NCBI RefSeq assembly: GCF_021155765.1
Contig: NC_060108.1
Coordinates: 27,454,025 to 27,518,024 of the forward strand
Reading direction: 5' to 3'
DNA from: Diprion similis
Lineage: Eukaryota > Arthropoda > Insecta > Hymenoptera > Diprionidae
Length of the DNA stretch: 64,000 nucleotides
Position numbers and translations under genes: made by a program. The notes below the pieces were generated by a model. It was not told the origin of the DNA and made no database searches. It saw only the letters and a program-made list of their open reading frames with translations. Positions 37,127 through 47,907 of this stretch are shown piece by piece (the first letter of the stretch is position 1; the number at the start of each line of letters is the position of its first letter).

Positions 37127-38031
37127 CGTCGTTCATTGCCGTCGGAAATTGTGTAGCAGCGGCAGCATTTCGGGGGTGGGAGGGGGTGCAGGACTGATTG
37201 TCGGATACGAAGAAAAACTTTTCCCGCACAAGGTGGAGATCGAGACGGGGGTTGTCCCTGCGGATGAGCGTAGGATGGCTTAGCTGATACGGGCGTATAT
37301 TAGAGGTATTAGATACACGCGTATTTCGGATAAGTCGGGTGATCGCGGGGAGGCGGATGAGAGGGTTGATCTCCTTGCTCCACCCACGCCCGTCCGCGAC
37401 CGCGGGCCAACGGGAATCAACTGACAACCGCTACTTTTCCACCCCCGTCGACTGCACATGCCCCATCCTCGGGGGTCGCGGAGACGCACGCGCGGAAAAT
37501 GGAACTAGGTGAGCGAGCCGCTTGACACATATTGTAGTTCCCGAAACTTATCAGCTCCCGTCGAACTACGAATATAGCTGCGGAGACAGGTAGGGGGACG
37601 TTTTCGTTTACCTACAACCCCCACTCGTTACGCGCGGGAGACCAAAGTAATTGGAACAACGAAACTGTGTTACTTCTATGCGCAGCATTCCTGCGTTCGC
37701 GAGCGTCTGTACTCTTTGGAATACGTGTCACTTTCCCTTTGAATCATCACCACTGGGTGTTATTGTGAGAACGGTAATTCCCTGGATTTAATTCCTTATA
37801 CGTTTGTTTGAAACGGAAAAAAATTACCCCCTGACGGTGTTAACGAAGATACAATATTTATTTTAGAAATTATTTCAAGTCCCTTTCTTCGTTTGGAGAA
37901 GGAACTTCTCGCCCGTAGGACTCGAATCACCGTGTTTCGTGAAAAATTTTCGTTTATTTGACGTCGAGGAAAGTACCGTACTCACATATATTATTTTATG
38001 AAAAGGGTGGTGTGGGTTAAAAATATATATC

Positions 38032-38037
38032 TTTATT
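38032..38037 (-). terminator. Polyadenylation signal of deoxyhypusine synthase
   Basis: AATAAA on the minus strand begins three bases after the TGA stop codon of the DHPS gene, implying a very short 3' UTR unless a more distal signal is used. Confidence 0.6.
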
Positions 38038-38040
38038 ACA

Positions 38041-40074
38041 TCATACGTCAGATACAGCTCGTTCCTTCGAGGAATGAAATTGACGGGCGAACGTCTCACC
38101 GACTAAAAGTGGAAAGACGAGGGAAGCTTCGGCATATATCTGTTTGAACAGAAGAGAGGAAAAAAGTTAGTATCAAACGGAGACAACCTATGTGCTTTTT
38201 ATTTGCTGCGCACATTGAGAAAATGTTTGAGATAGAAAAAAAAAAAAAAAAAAAAAACTTTCTACTGATGGAAAATGTTTCACTGCTTTAATTCAGAAAT
38301 GTCGCGATGTAATATCATTTTAGCCACCAACGTAGCAATGTTTTTTTGATCCTGCAAACTCGAAAAAAAAGTATCAATGGTAATATTACTTTTACAGGAG
38401 TTGCGTCTTTCTTGATTTTTCCCCATGAAACGGCTTCGTCAGGCCTTGCGCCGCTATCGCTGCCGTCAAACTCGGAGGCTGTGTTTAAGAAGACAGCGTA
38501 GTCTGCGCCATTTCGCTATTGGGAATTTAGCAATTCGGTAATCAAAATAATTTGGTGCGAAAAATGTGTATACAACTTATTATCGCAAGGACTCTTACCA
38601 TAAGATTTGCGTTGCAAATATGATGCTTGATTACACCCCCACCTAGAATGATGACACCGCTGTTTACCGCCTTCATCGCCATACTGTTCAAACGCCTTAA
38701 ATCTACAAAGTGAAATTTACGTGAATGAATAGGGTAGTGTGAAAATTTGTAATTAGATTATTACCTGACAATCGAGGAATATTTCTTCAGCTTAATTAAA
38801 AAACTACCTGATAATATATCGAGTACCAGGCCAGGATTTCTGAACGAATGGAAGAACATCATGTCACCTAGGCTGCCGTCAGTCAATGCCGGACTAAATA
38901 CTGGAATCTTATTTTTGGCAGCCCAATAATAGATAGAATCTGGATTGTCAATTTCTTCGCCTAGTCTCGTGATTACTTTTGAGGGTGTCCACAGAGTCCC
39001 CTGCGAATGGAACGTTCTTGAATTTGAAAGGACAAAGAATGTGAATGAACAGAAAAACATCGACTATTCAACGGTCTAGTAAAAAAGCAATTTCTATTTA
39101 AAACAAAAAATATTCACACATGTATTACTTCGACCTAACGGTAAACAGGATATTTAACTCCTCAATTCCTCATGCTGTGACCCAAAGAATAAAAATATAT
39201 TTGAAATTTTCCTCACAGTAAAATTACAACTGCTGATATAGATCAGTTGAAATGTCACATAAAGCCAAAGGACAAGACGATAGCACGATAAATATTGAGT
39301 AGCAAATATGATTACCTTTTCTTTTTGTTCAGCCAACATTGCGTCTAGCTTTGGCGTGACCCAGTCTTCGAACAGACAATAGTTATCATTTGGGACAAGT
39401 AAATTACCGATTCTATTGATCCCATTTTCTCTCAGTCGTTTGCCTTCGAGGTGGAAATCTCCAAGGTAAGTCGGTGCCAAGCATTTGATTAAGTCCTCTT
39501 CGACTCCACCAGCCGTGGCAACGATACAATCGACCTGAAGAATGTATGAGATTATCCTGAGGCATAGTGAGACGGAGCATATACTTGTACTAAATAACAT
39601 AATATACTTTGATTGCTAACCATTTTGTGTTGGATCAAAAATCTAATAGTGTCTCTCATCCCGCAAGATGCCATATTAGACGTATAACCGAGAAATATTG
39701 TACAATTGCTCTTCCTCCTTATAAATTCATCTTCCTCTATAGAGTCGATCTTGTCATCGTCGAGTGGAATCTTCCTTGCGTTGAGCATTTTGTTTATCTC
39801 CTCGACGGCTAGACCAAAGTTGGTGGCCTGAAACCCTGAGAATTTGTAGCTCTCGAAAAGTGTGTGATAGTCGACGCCGGTATTCCAATCATATCCTGGG
39901 AGGGATATTGTTCAGGTTAATAATTGCCCTCTATGAAGACTGTACTGCAGAAGTAGACTCAAGCGCAGGTTCCTTACCTTTAACCGTAGCCGCACCTGCA
40001 GGCAGGGATACGCTCTGGACGAGCACTGCATCCTTCAATTCAGCAGGGACTTTGTCCTTCGGGTTTTCACTCAT
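38041..40074 (-). CDS. DHPS: Deoxyhypusine synthase, complete, seven exons
   Basis: This enzyme uses NAD and spermidine to convert one lysine of eIF5A to deoxyhypusine, the first step of hypusination, in the cytosol. The coding exons are 40074-39978, 39895-39621, 39534-39316, 39000-38808, 38702-38599, 38515-38390 and 38139-38041, all with GT-AG borders and matching phases. They sum to 1113 bases, or 370 residues, against 369 in human. Conserved blocks are [10 protein letters not shown] and [10 protein letters not shown] (exon 2), [19 protein letters not shown] and [10 protein letters not shown] (exon 3), [12 protein letters not shown] (exon 4), [12 protein letters not shown] (exon 5), and [19 protein letters not shown] (exon 6). 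The lysine of that WGK falls at residue 329, the same number as the catalytic lysine of the human enzyme. Intron 6 holds a 22-A run. No defect is seen. Confidence 0.97.
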
Positions 40075-40701
40075 TCTTGTATAATTTGAGATTCAACTAA
40101 CAACTAAGACTTCCAGAGTTTAATACAAAAGTATTTACTTGCGATTTTCGCATACACGTGACTATGACAGAACCGGTGTTTGTAAACGACAACGAGAACT
40201 GATTATCGATTAGCTCGAAATTACGAATCACCTAGCAATCCACGTGCTATACCAGTTTGCTCAGCTAGTAAATAATTCTGCATAAATCGTATCCGGCGCG
40301 ATTGAATTCATAGAATGTATGTACGCTAGAGTAGATAACCTTAAATATCTAAAGACAGTAGCGGACAAAATTGTAGCCGACAGAACAGCCCACGCTATTG
40401 CAGAAACTCGGTCGCTTTTTTGGAGGGGGGGTGTACTGCTCGGTGAAGCAAGTTTATTCAGTTCTCGTTATGACCACGTGAGTCGTTGCGATCTAAGACG
40501 TGTTATATATAGATATGTGATCGTGGAAACTACGCGTGAAAAAAATCACACCTATATTACAACGATCCCACCGGCCAAGCCGATAATTACGAAAATGAGC
40601 TCCACTAAGCGAGTCACCAAATGAGTTTCCTAACCTGTATGTAAGACCGTTACGACTTAAAACCACTTAAAACCACTTAACGGCATTACACGACTGCCGA
40701 T

Positions 40702-40710
40702 AGATGGCGC
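40702..40710 (+). promoter_or_regulatory. CTCF-like core motif
   Basis: AGATGGCGC matches the core of the insect CTCF consensus (AGRTGGCGC). It sits 0.6 kb upstream of DHPS in a CG-rich patch (CGGCGATCGCGCCGCGCG), between two divergently transcribed genes. A nine-base match can be chance. Confidence 0.3.
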
Positions 40711-41172
40711 GGCGATCGCGCCGCGCGATGATTTCGAACGTCGAGTTTTCATCGACACGAAAGCCGGCACCCCTTCCCCTCTGCCAATATTTTATAGCTC
40801 GCAAAATGATCAACCACGTCACGTTATGGTTCTAGTGGTCTTGAAAAATTATGATACGTCGATAAGAGCGATAACGAGTTGAAATGTATGGATATTACTT
40901 CACGCAAACTAGAAAGGTCTTTTACGTATATTGTCGAAAGGGTTCTTTTTATTTGAATCAACCGGCAATAATGCCGTAATGATAATGTTCGTTCGCATAA
41001 TTACAATTGTACACTCTGTGACGCAACTATTTGTACTTTAATTGGGTATTTGAATGACAAATTTCAAAACACTCCATTAGGTCCGCCAAATAGAATACCG
41101 AGAAATAATCCACACTCATTTTTTCTTGTTTCAATTCAATGTCTATTAACAAAGATATAGCAAGTTGAATTC

Positions 41173-41236
41173 CACGTGACGTCATAATGTTCAGATTGCA
41201 GTATATCTATATCTATGCACATTGTGACGTCACGTG
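41173..41236. promoter_or_regulatory. Inverted pair of E-box + CRE composite elements
   Basis: The left arm 41173-41190 reads CACGTGACGTCATAATGT; the right arm 41219-41236 is its reverse complement with one mismatch in 18. The spacer is 28 bases. Each arm fuses a CACGTG E-box to a TGACGTCA CRE. This could be a bHLH-ZIP/CREB-type regulatory site or the stem of a foldback repeat. Confidence 0.5.
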
Positions 41237-42792
41237 TCAATTATTTTTCGACATTCTATCTGACGAACCTAATGGAATTTTACATTCAATTACCTAATTC
41301 ACACATTTCTTGGCAGTATCTTGGACTTCCATTAAGATCTCAAATATCGACTGATTCGCAGCCTATGTACGGTAGACCAGAACGTGTATCTATAATTTAG
41401 GTATTATAATCGGGTGTAGGAAGTAAGGAAGTACCCTCCGTACAGAAATACGATATTTTTATTATCTATTTGCAGAGATTATAGACTCAAGTGTCGCGTA
41501 CTGTAAGCGTAAAACAAATACTGGATTGATGAACAGTCATCGCACAGTAAACGGGAAAAAAATTTAGTCGATTTCGTTGTTGAGTTATCGATTAATTTAA
41601 ATTTTATGTTAAACTTTATCATTCACGCACCAAATGGAAATTTAAAATTTTCCAAAAATTGGATCGTATATTAAATCCTCCAGACTTCGTATTCCTTTCC
41701 CACAGTCCCAAAGTCATGTTACACCTTGCATCCTTCTCTTATCCTCGCTGAGTCAGTAGGTTCATCTCCAGCTCACAACTAGCTAGCCTTCTGCCCTTCT
41801 ACACTCCTGTAACCCTCTCAATTCCACCTTAGCTTTCGCACGAGTTACTCATCATTATATACATCTATTAAGACCCAATTCCAATACGTTGACCAATGCT
41901 ATAAATCAATTAGTTAATTATTCATAATGAAGAAACTATAACATTTAAACCGTCTCTTCAATCACTTCCTGCATTGGGAGCAGTCGCACGCAAGTGCATA
42001 ATCGAACCCTAAAGTAGCCAAATAACACCCTGGCTGGGCGTAGAGTAGGTTCGATTGCTGATTTGAATTCCGCTACGAATCAGATTACACGAGAAATTAG
42101 GAAAGTCCGGCCAGAACACCAATGGGACTATCGTACTTTGAAGCAGCCAAGTTCACCGGAGGTACCATAGGAAAATAATCACAATAATGTAGTGCGTGTA
42201 GTATCTCCATAGTATATACCAAAATGTAATCATACTGTACTGCATAATGACAAATATGTGTGTATATTCGTAGATCATATCATATCTGTTTTGCAAAATG
42301 TTTTTGTGATAACAATTTCCAGGTGTGAGGGTTCATGTAATCCAAAAACAAATTAAAGAGATCCTAGACTGTCGCAATGTTTTACGTTGTATCCATTTAA
42401 TGTGTGCGTGTCAATTTCTTCAAGTAATTTACCAATTTGTAAGTCTGTACAGTCGTGTCACGTATATTACATAAATCCTAGAAAGCGTTTTCATTCACGT
42501 GGCTCATTCGAATTAGGCAATTGCAAATATGAACAACTGTTAGCGCGAACGTTCGCGCGTAGATATTACAGAGCTTAGGACGCAGGCGTTCTTGGCAATG
42601 CTGGATTGGCTGCGATTATCGATGACGTTGATTAAGCTGGTGTAAATTTAGGTAAATATTCGAAATACCACATGTATTCTAGGAAGCTATGGAATACAGA
42701 GATGCCTCTTACGGTTAGGCATCGCTTCGAATGATAGTTGGGCAAAATTATAAATTTTTGGCGTTCCGAGTAAAGCGAAGGCCTTCGAAAGC

Positions 42793-42802
42793 GCGCATGC
42801 GC
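42793..42802. promoter_or_regulatory. NRF1/Ewg-type palindrome in the sgl upstream region
   Basis: GCGCATGCGC lies about 580 bases upstream of the sgl start codon and about 235 bases before a likely leader-exon donor. NRF1/Ewg sites are common in housekeeping promoters. Position and motif make it a plausible core element of the sgl promoter. Confidence 0.5.
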
Positions 42803-43371
42803 ACTTAGAGAGATATGAAGATGCGACGTTGCCAAGTATCGCGTAACCGGACGTGCCTGACCCTAGAACGACGGGTAGGGGTACATTGTGATGGAGCGGC
42901 GAGGTATCCGTTGTAGGTTTGAGGTTGACGTTGAGCGTCCGAGGGCATCAATTCGTAGAGAAGTATTATTCGACGTCAACTGGATATCAGATACTCAACG
43001 GGCTTCTGGCCGTCTTTATAACTGTGGCGAGTAACGGTGAGTTCAAATACGTATACTCGAAATTCGACATAATTTGTAGGGATTCATTCAGAAAGGGATC
43101 CTACTTTCTCTAATTGAAAGCTAAGAACGCTTGATTGTTTTAAAGCATGATGGGTGAGGAAAATATCTAATTTATTTCGGATCACGTCGTTCCAAACAAG
43201 CGAGTAGTTAAACTCTAATCGAGCCGCTGACATACTTCGATGATTTCGATACAAGCAATGCATTTTGCACTATTTACATGTATCGATCGGAAGCGTGAAG
43301 TAAGGCGCCAAAAGCGGTTCAAATTTTGAATCTTACAAATATTCGATTCCTCGCAGGGAGAAGCGTGAGAA
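42803..43371 (+). other. Likely sgl promoter and spliced 5' leader
   Basis: A strong donor-like site (AACG|GTGAGT, leader end 43036) pairs with an acceptor-like TTCCTCGCAG at 43347-43356, 15 bases before the sgl ATG. This suggests a non-coding first exon and a 320-base leader intron. Neither transcription start nor splice use is proven. Confidence 0.45.
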
Positions 43372-45629
43372 ATGGTGATAAAGAAAATCTGTTGCATCGG
43401 AGCTGGGTACGTTGGTGGGCCCACCTGCAGCGTAATTGCCTTGAAATGTTCCGACATCACCGTAACGGTTGTCGATAAAAGCAAGGAGAGAATAGCGCAG
43501 TGGAATTCGGAAAAACTGCCGATTTACGAGCCCGGTCTTGACGAGGTAGTCGGAAAATGCCGGGGGAAGAATCTCTTTTTTTCGACAGATATCGAGACGG
43601 CGATAAAGGAGGCAGATTTGATATTCATTTCCGTCAATACGCCCACGAAAACGTTCGGCAATGGGAGAGGCAGAGCCGCTGATTTGAAGTACGTCGAGAG
43701 CGCAGCTCGAATGATTGCAGAAATCGCAACTGGCGACAAAATAGTTGTAGAAAAGAGTACGGTACCAGTCCGCGCTGCTGAGAGTATTTTAAATATTCTC
43801 AGGGCGAATCACAGGCCAGGTGTGTCGTATCAGGTAATTTTTATGCTCATTCTTAAATATAACAATAACGATTCTAGCACTGCGAACGATATATTCGCTA
43901 TATCTGTGTAAGAGATAACGTCCTGCACGCATAATTGATTACATACTTCAATTCTTTCACAACTTTACCACGTTTTCAATGTCAGACTTCCTACTGTATG
44001 TTCTTACTTATTGAAATATCATACCACAGGAGGTAAAGTTCTATAATTTGATAATTTCACTGCATTTAGATTCTCTCAAATCCAGAATTCCTGGCGGAGG
44101 GAACAGCCATCGACGACCTGGTGAATGCCGATCGAGTGTTGATCGGAGGTGAGAATTCGCCCGAAGGTCGCGAAGCGATAGAAGAACTTTGCAAGGTCTA
44201 CGAGCGCTGGATACCCAGAGCAAATATCTTGACAACAAATACTTGGAGTTCAGAATTGTCGAAACTGGTTGGTAAAGTTGCGATAACTTCACAATAGCAC
44301 GTAATCCGTCACATTTTTGTGATTGAACAGCTGTGGTCGTAGTGGAATCGATTTGTTTAATCCGCGTATATCTACGCAACTGATATCTGCTTCAACGAAC
44401 TTGAAAACATTCCAATTAACAGTATATAGACAGATGTATGCGAACATTTTCTAACGTATACAGTATGCACGTACTCGTTGTCTCGGTTACGTTTCTTCTA
44501 TGCTTTTTTTTAAATTCAGAATGCCACTCTCGATGCGTTCACTGCAATATACTCAAACGACCTTCAGCCCGTTCTAAGTTACAGCTGGAGTTGGCTAACT
44601 TTCAATTTATCGTTCTATAGGCGGCAAATGCATTCCTGGCCCAACGAATTTCTAGTATTAATTCGCTTTCCGCCGTATGCGAAGCGACAGGTGCGGACGT
44701 CTCCGAGGTCGCACGGGCCGTTGGCTGGGATTCGCGAATAGGATCGAAATTCCTGCAGGCATCGGTTGGATTCGGAGGTTCCTGTTTCCAGAAAGACATT
44801 TTGAACCTAGTATATATTTGCGAGTGTCTTAATCTTCCCGAGGTAGCGGCGTACTGGCAGCAAGTCATAGACATGAACGAGTACCAGAAGTCTCGGTTTT
44901 CCGCCAAAGTTATCGAGTCACTCTTCAACACCGTTACCGACAAACAGATCGCCATGCTCGGCTTCGCATTTAAGAAGAATACCGGGGATACCAGGGAGTC
45001 ACCCGCCATCCACGTCGCCAAGACGTTACTCGACGAGGGAGCGAAGCTCCACATATACGATCCGAAGGTGACGAAATAATAATCGAGAAATACCTTTCGA
45101 ATTTTAGTTATCTGGTAAATTCAACGTGTACTTTAAATCGGCTGAAAGCATTGATTATCTCCGGCGTTGATGTGCAGGTAGAGGAGTCCCAAATAATGGA
45201 GGATTTGACTCATCCGAGTGTCACCGATGACCCTGAGAACATCAAGAAGCACGTCAGTATCTACATGGACGCGTATTCTGCGACGAAGGACACTCACGCA
45301 ATTGTGCTTTGCACCGAGTGGGATGAGTTTATGGTAACTATCGGTATTCGTGACGTAGCATTGCATTGGCGCCAATGTGGATGTACTTATACGTATAATA
45401 CATAAGCCAACTCTGACTGGCGATTAATCAACTGGACGAAATTACGTTACAGGCTTTGGACTATGAAAAAATTTACGCCGGAATGATGAAGCCAGCGTAC
45501 ATATTCGATGGGCGGAAGATACTGGACCACAACGCCTTGCAAAAAATCGGTTTTATCGTTCAAACTATTGGCAAAAAGTTGGCGAGAACGGCTGTCTCCA
45601 GATCTTGGGCCAGTCAAAGTCAGATGTAA
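43372..45629 (+). CDS. sgl: UDP-glucose 6-dehydrogenase, complete, five exons
   Basis: The enzyme oxidises UDP-glucose to UDP-glucuronate with two NAD, supplying glycosaminoglycan synthesis; the fly orthologue is sugarless. The exons are 43372-43833, 44070-44267, 44621-45067, 45178-45333 and 45453-45629. All are phase 0 with GT-AG borders, totalling 1440 bases or 479 residues (human 494). The Rossmann motif GAGYVGG is at residues 10-16, and [12 protein letters not shown] follows late in exon 1. NPEFLAEG opens exon 2 and [11 protein letters not shown] ends it, with the conserved lysine at 219. [10 protein letters not shown] in exon 3 carries the catalytic cysteine at residue 275 (human 276). 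The central block ([13 protein letters not shown]) and the C-terminal FDGRK motif are intact. The C-terminal tail after IGKK is shorter than in human, like insect proteins. An 18-G run lies downstream. Confidence 0.97.
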
Positions 45630-46452
45630 ATTGCGACGAGATATTTACTATGGAATTTGACTGCAGGCTTTTCAATCATGAAGAGCTTGCTGAAAAAATT
45701 TGGTGCTTTACGTAGTTTTGACTCAATCGCCGAAACTTCACGAGATGTAACAACAGTGCGGAGAAGCACTTTTCCAAAAATTTACGTGATTCACGGGGCG
45801 GGTGGGGGGGGGGGGGGGGGGCTGGGAGTTACATATTGTGACAGCTTTGAACTAGAACTCGAACGAGGGATCTACTGGTATATTATTTTTACGGCCAGTA
45901 TTTATATTATTTAGGTCCAATATTCCGATTGAATGATACTTTTACTAAATAAGTTTATGTTCCTCTTAAGTTATGCCGATAGACTAGTCGTTGTGTCTGG
46001 TTCATTTTATCACTTCCGGCAGTAATAAACTGCAGTCGTCGGTAATATATTCGTACGTGGGTAGGTAAGTGATATTCCGATCAGAAGTATTAATGGAAAC
46101 TGCATTTACCAATTACTGGAAAATTCAGAAAGCAATAATTATAAAATAAATATGTATAGGAGGTGAATTTTCTATTAAAAAAGGACGATTACAAAATGAT
46201 GGGATGTCGAATAATTAAGTCTTACTACTTATATCTTCGAATTCAATAAATTATTATAGGAATACACAATGATCGTTGAAATGGTGCTACAAATATTGTA
46301 AATTATACGAATAATTGATACTGCATGATATATAGATATGATATACGCGAGTATAATACATCATAGTTGGATATAAAAGCTGCCGCGTTTTTAGTCTATA
46401 TATTGTTTACAAATGGAATATATGAAATATATTTGATAAACAACTACGTCAA
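45630..46452. other. sgl 3' flank
   Basis: AT-rich sequence with candidate AATAAA-type signals at about 46024 and 46143 for sgl. The 18-G run is at 45804-45821. Genes on both sides point inward, so this is a convergent intergenic space. Confidence 0.5.
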
Positions 46453-46698
46453 TCACGCGTTGCAGTTTTTCATAATATCCTTAATTGTTTCTAGAAATGC
46501 ACCGAGGTAACATAAAACCTGTATCTGCATATGAATACTGCATCGTTGAACCAGCAATTTACGATAGTTAACAAGAATTGCAAAACCGTTTTCGATTTTT
46601 CTGAAGACAGCATCAACCTCGTTAAATACATACCGAATACTTGAGGCATATCTATTATCTACGTCAATCATACTGTCGTCACAGCTGCGCTGTGACAT
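46453..46698 (-). CDS. Small protein of 81 residues, unknown
   Basis: An ATG-initiated 81-codon ORF, tail-to-tail with sgl. It is hydrophilic and helix-prone in the middle (NEVDAVFRKIENGFAILVNY), with a C-terminal stretch CYLGAFLETIKDIMKN and five cysteines; no signal peptide or known domain is recognised. Seven bases upstream is an acceptor-like TTTATTGCAG at 46706-46715, and only the frame starting at this ATG stays open, since a TAA precedes it in frame. A 5' UTR intron would explain this arrangement. The even composition and clear start make it better than most short frames here, but chance is not excluded. Confidence 0.4.
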   Translation of the reverse strand: MSQRSCDDSMIDVDNRYASSIRYVFNEVDAVFRKIENGFAILVNYRKLLVQRCSIHMQIQVLCYLGAFLETIKDIMKNCNA

Positions 46699-47907
46699 GA
46701 ATTAGCTGCAATAAATATACCAAATTTTTGATGGTATATTACTATAATTTCCCTTTGTTGGTGAAGTTTTTATTCCAAACATATGGATTATTTAGCGGCG
46801 ATACCTTACTGTTATTATGCTACCACAGATTTCGTACACGAATACAGATAATTATGGGCTCTTCTGGGAATAAGCAATTTGTCGGTACCTTGACCAGTCG
46901 GCACTGTTCACAGCTGTATCGGTATCTTTCCCTGATTCGTCCAAGTAAAAAAAAAAAAAAGACACTGAGATAAAATAAGAGAGGATGCATACGAAATCAT
47001 GCAAATTTTCGAATATCACCGCAAGAATAGAACCGCAAGACTCCAACGAAATCCACGGTCTTCTTTGTATGTCTGGTAACACTAGTACGCAGGTGGGGGT
47101 GGACCGCTCGGCGATGATGATTTTGTCGTTCATAGTTTGGCCGTTGAGGGCGTTGATGTCGAAGAGTGTTGTTTCGAATACAAGCGTGTGTTATGGAGCT
47201 TGGGATTATTTGCCACTTTTAGTGTCTAGAACTCAACTTTTCTCATTTCTGGGATCATACGCGGTCTCACGTTTCGGAGCAAGGCAAGATTTCGGCGTTT
47301 TTGTTACATCGATCCAAGATTGGGACGCACACCGCCGAATAGGTGGCGACTTGCGTGGCCTTAGACAAAACTACCATTTTGGACCAGCCAAGCAGTCCGC
47401 CCCCACCAGAAAAAGAAGTTCGAGTCGAGGCCACTCTTTGAGCCGCAGACATCGTGCCGACGAGCGTGTCATGGCGTCGTGTCACACAACCGCTTAACAC
47501 TTGCACGACAGGTTTACCTCGGATGTGAAAATCATAAGTAAACTCGGTTGAAATACGCCCGACAAAAGATAACCGGTGGGTCGATGAACATGAGGGATAA
47601 ACGCAGCTGGCCTCGTGCGAAAGGGATCATCGTCGTAACAATATCGAAGGTGACTTAATGCGGACTTGATATATACTATACGCTTGCAAACTAGGCTGGG
47701 CCTATTTTGCAGAAAATGGCTGCGAACTGTTCGCAAAAACGAGTGATTAACAATTTCACGTAACCTGTGTAGTATCGGAACGCCGAGGAGGACAGGAACG
47801 ACGACCGGCGTCACGATGATGACCGAAATGTGAACAAGTGTTGTACTATTAACGGAGCGAGAAGGGCGATGACAGTGTGTTAAGTGGTGCATTATTGTGA
47901 TTTAGCG
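46699..47907. other. Region upstream of the activin-type receptor
   Basis: It should contain the receptor's 5' UTR/promoter on the plus strand and perhaps that of the 81-residue ORF on the minus strand. A 170-codon plus-strand frame at 46985-47494 has no recognisable domain and is not called. Confidence 0.4.

Larger units (their letters stand above)
40075..42792. other. Intergenic region between DHPS and sgl, divergent genes
   Basis: The two housekeeping genes are transcribed away from each other. The DHPS 5' flank lies just right of 40074. The region holds a CTCF-like motif and an inverted E-box/CRE pair, listed separately. I see no further gene. Confidence 0.6.

Noticed and set aside
46985..47494. 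170-codon plus-strand frame upstream of the receptor
   Set aside because: No recognisable domain; lies where promoter and 5' UTR are expected; start context ordinary.
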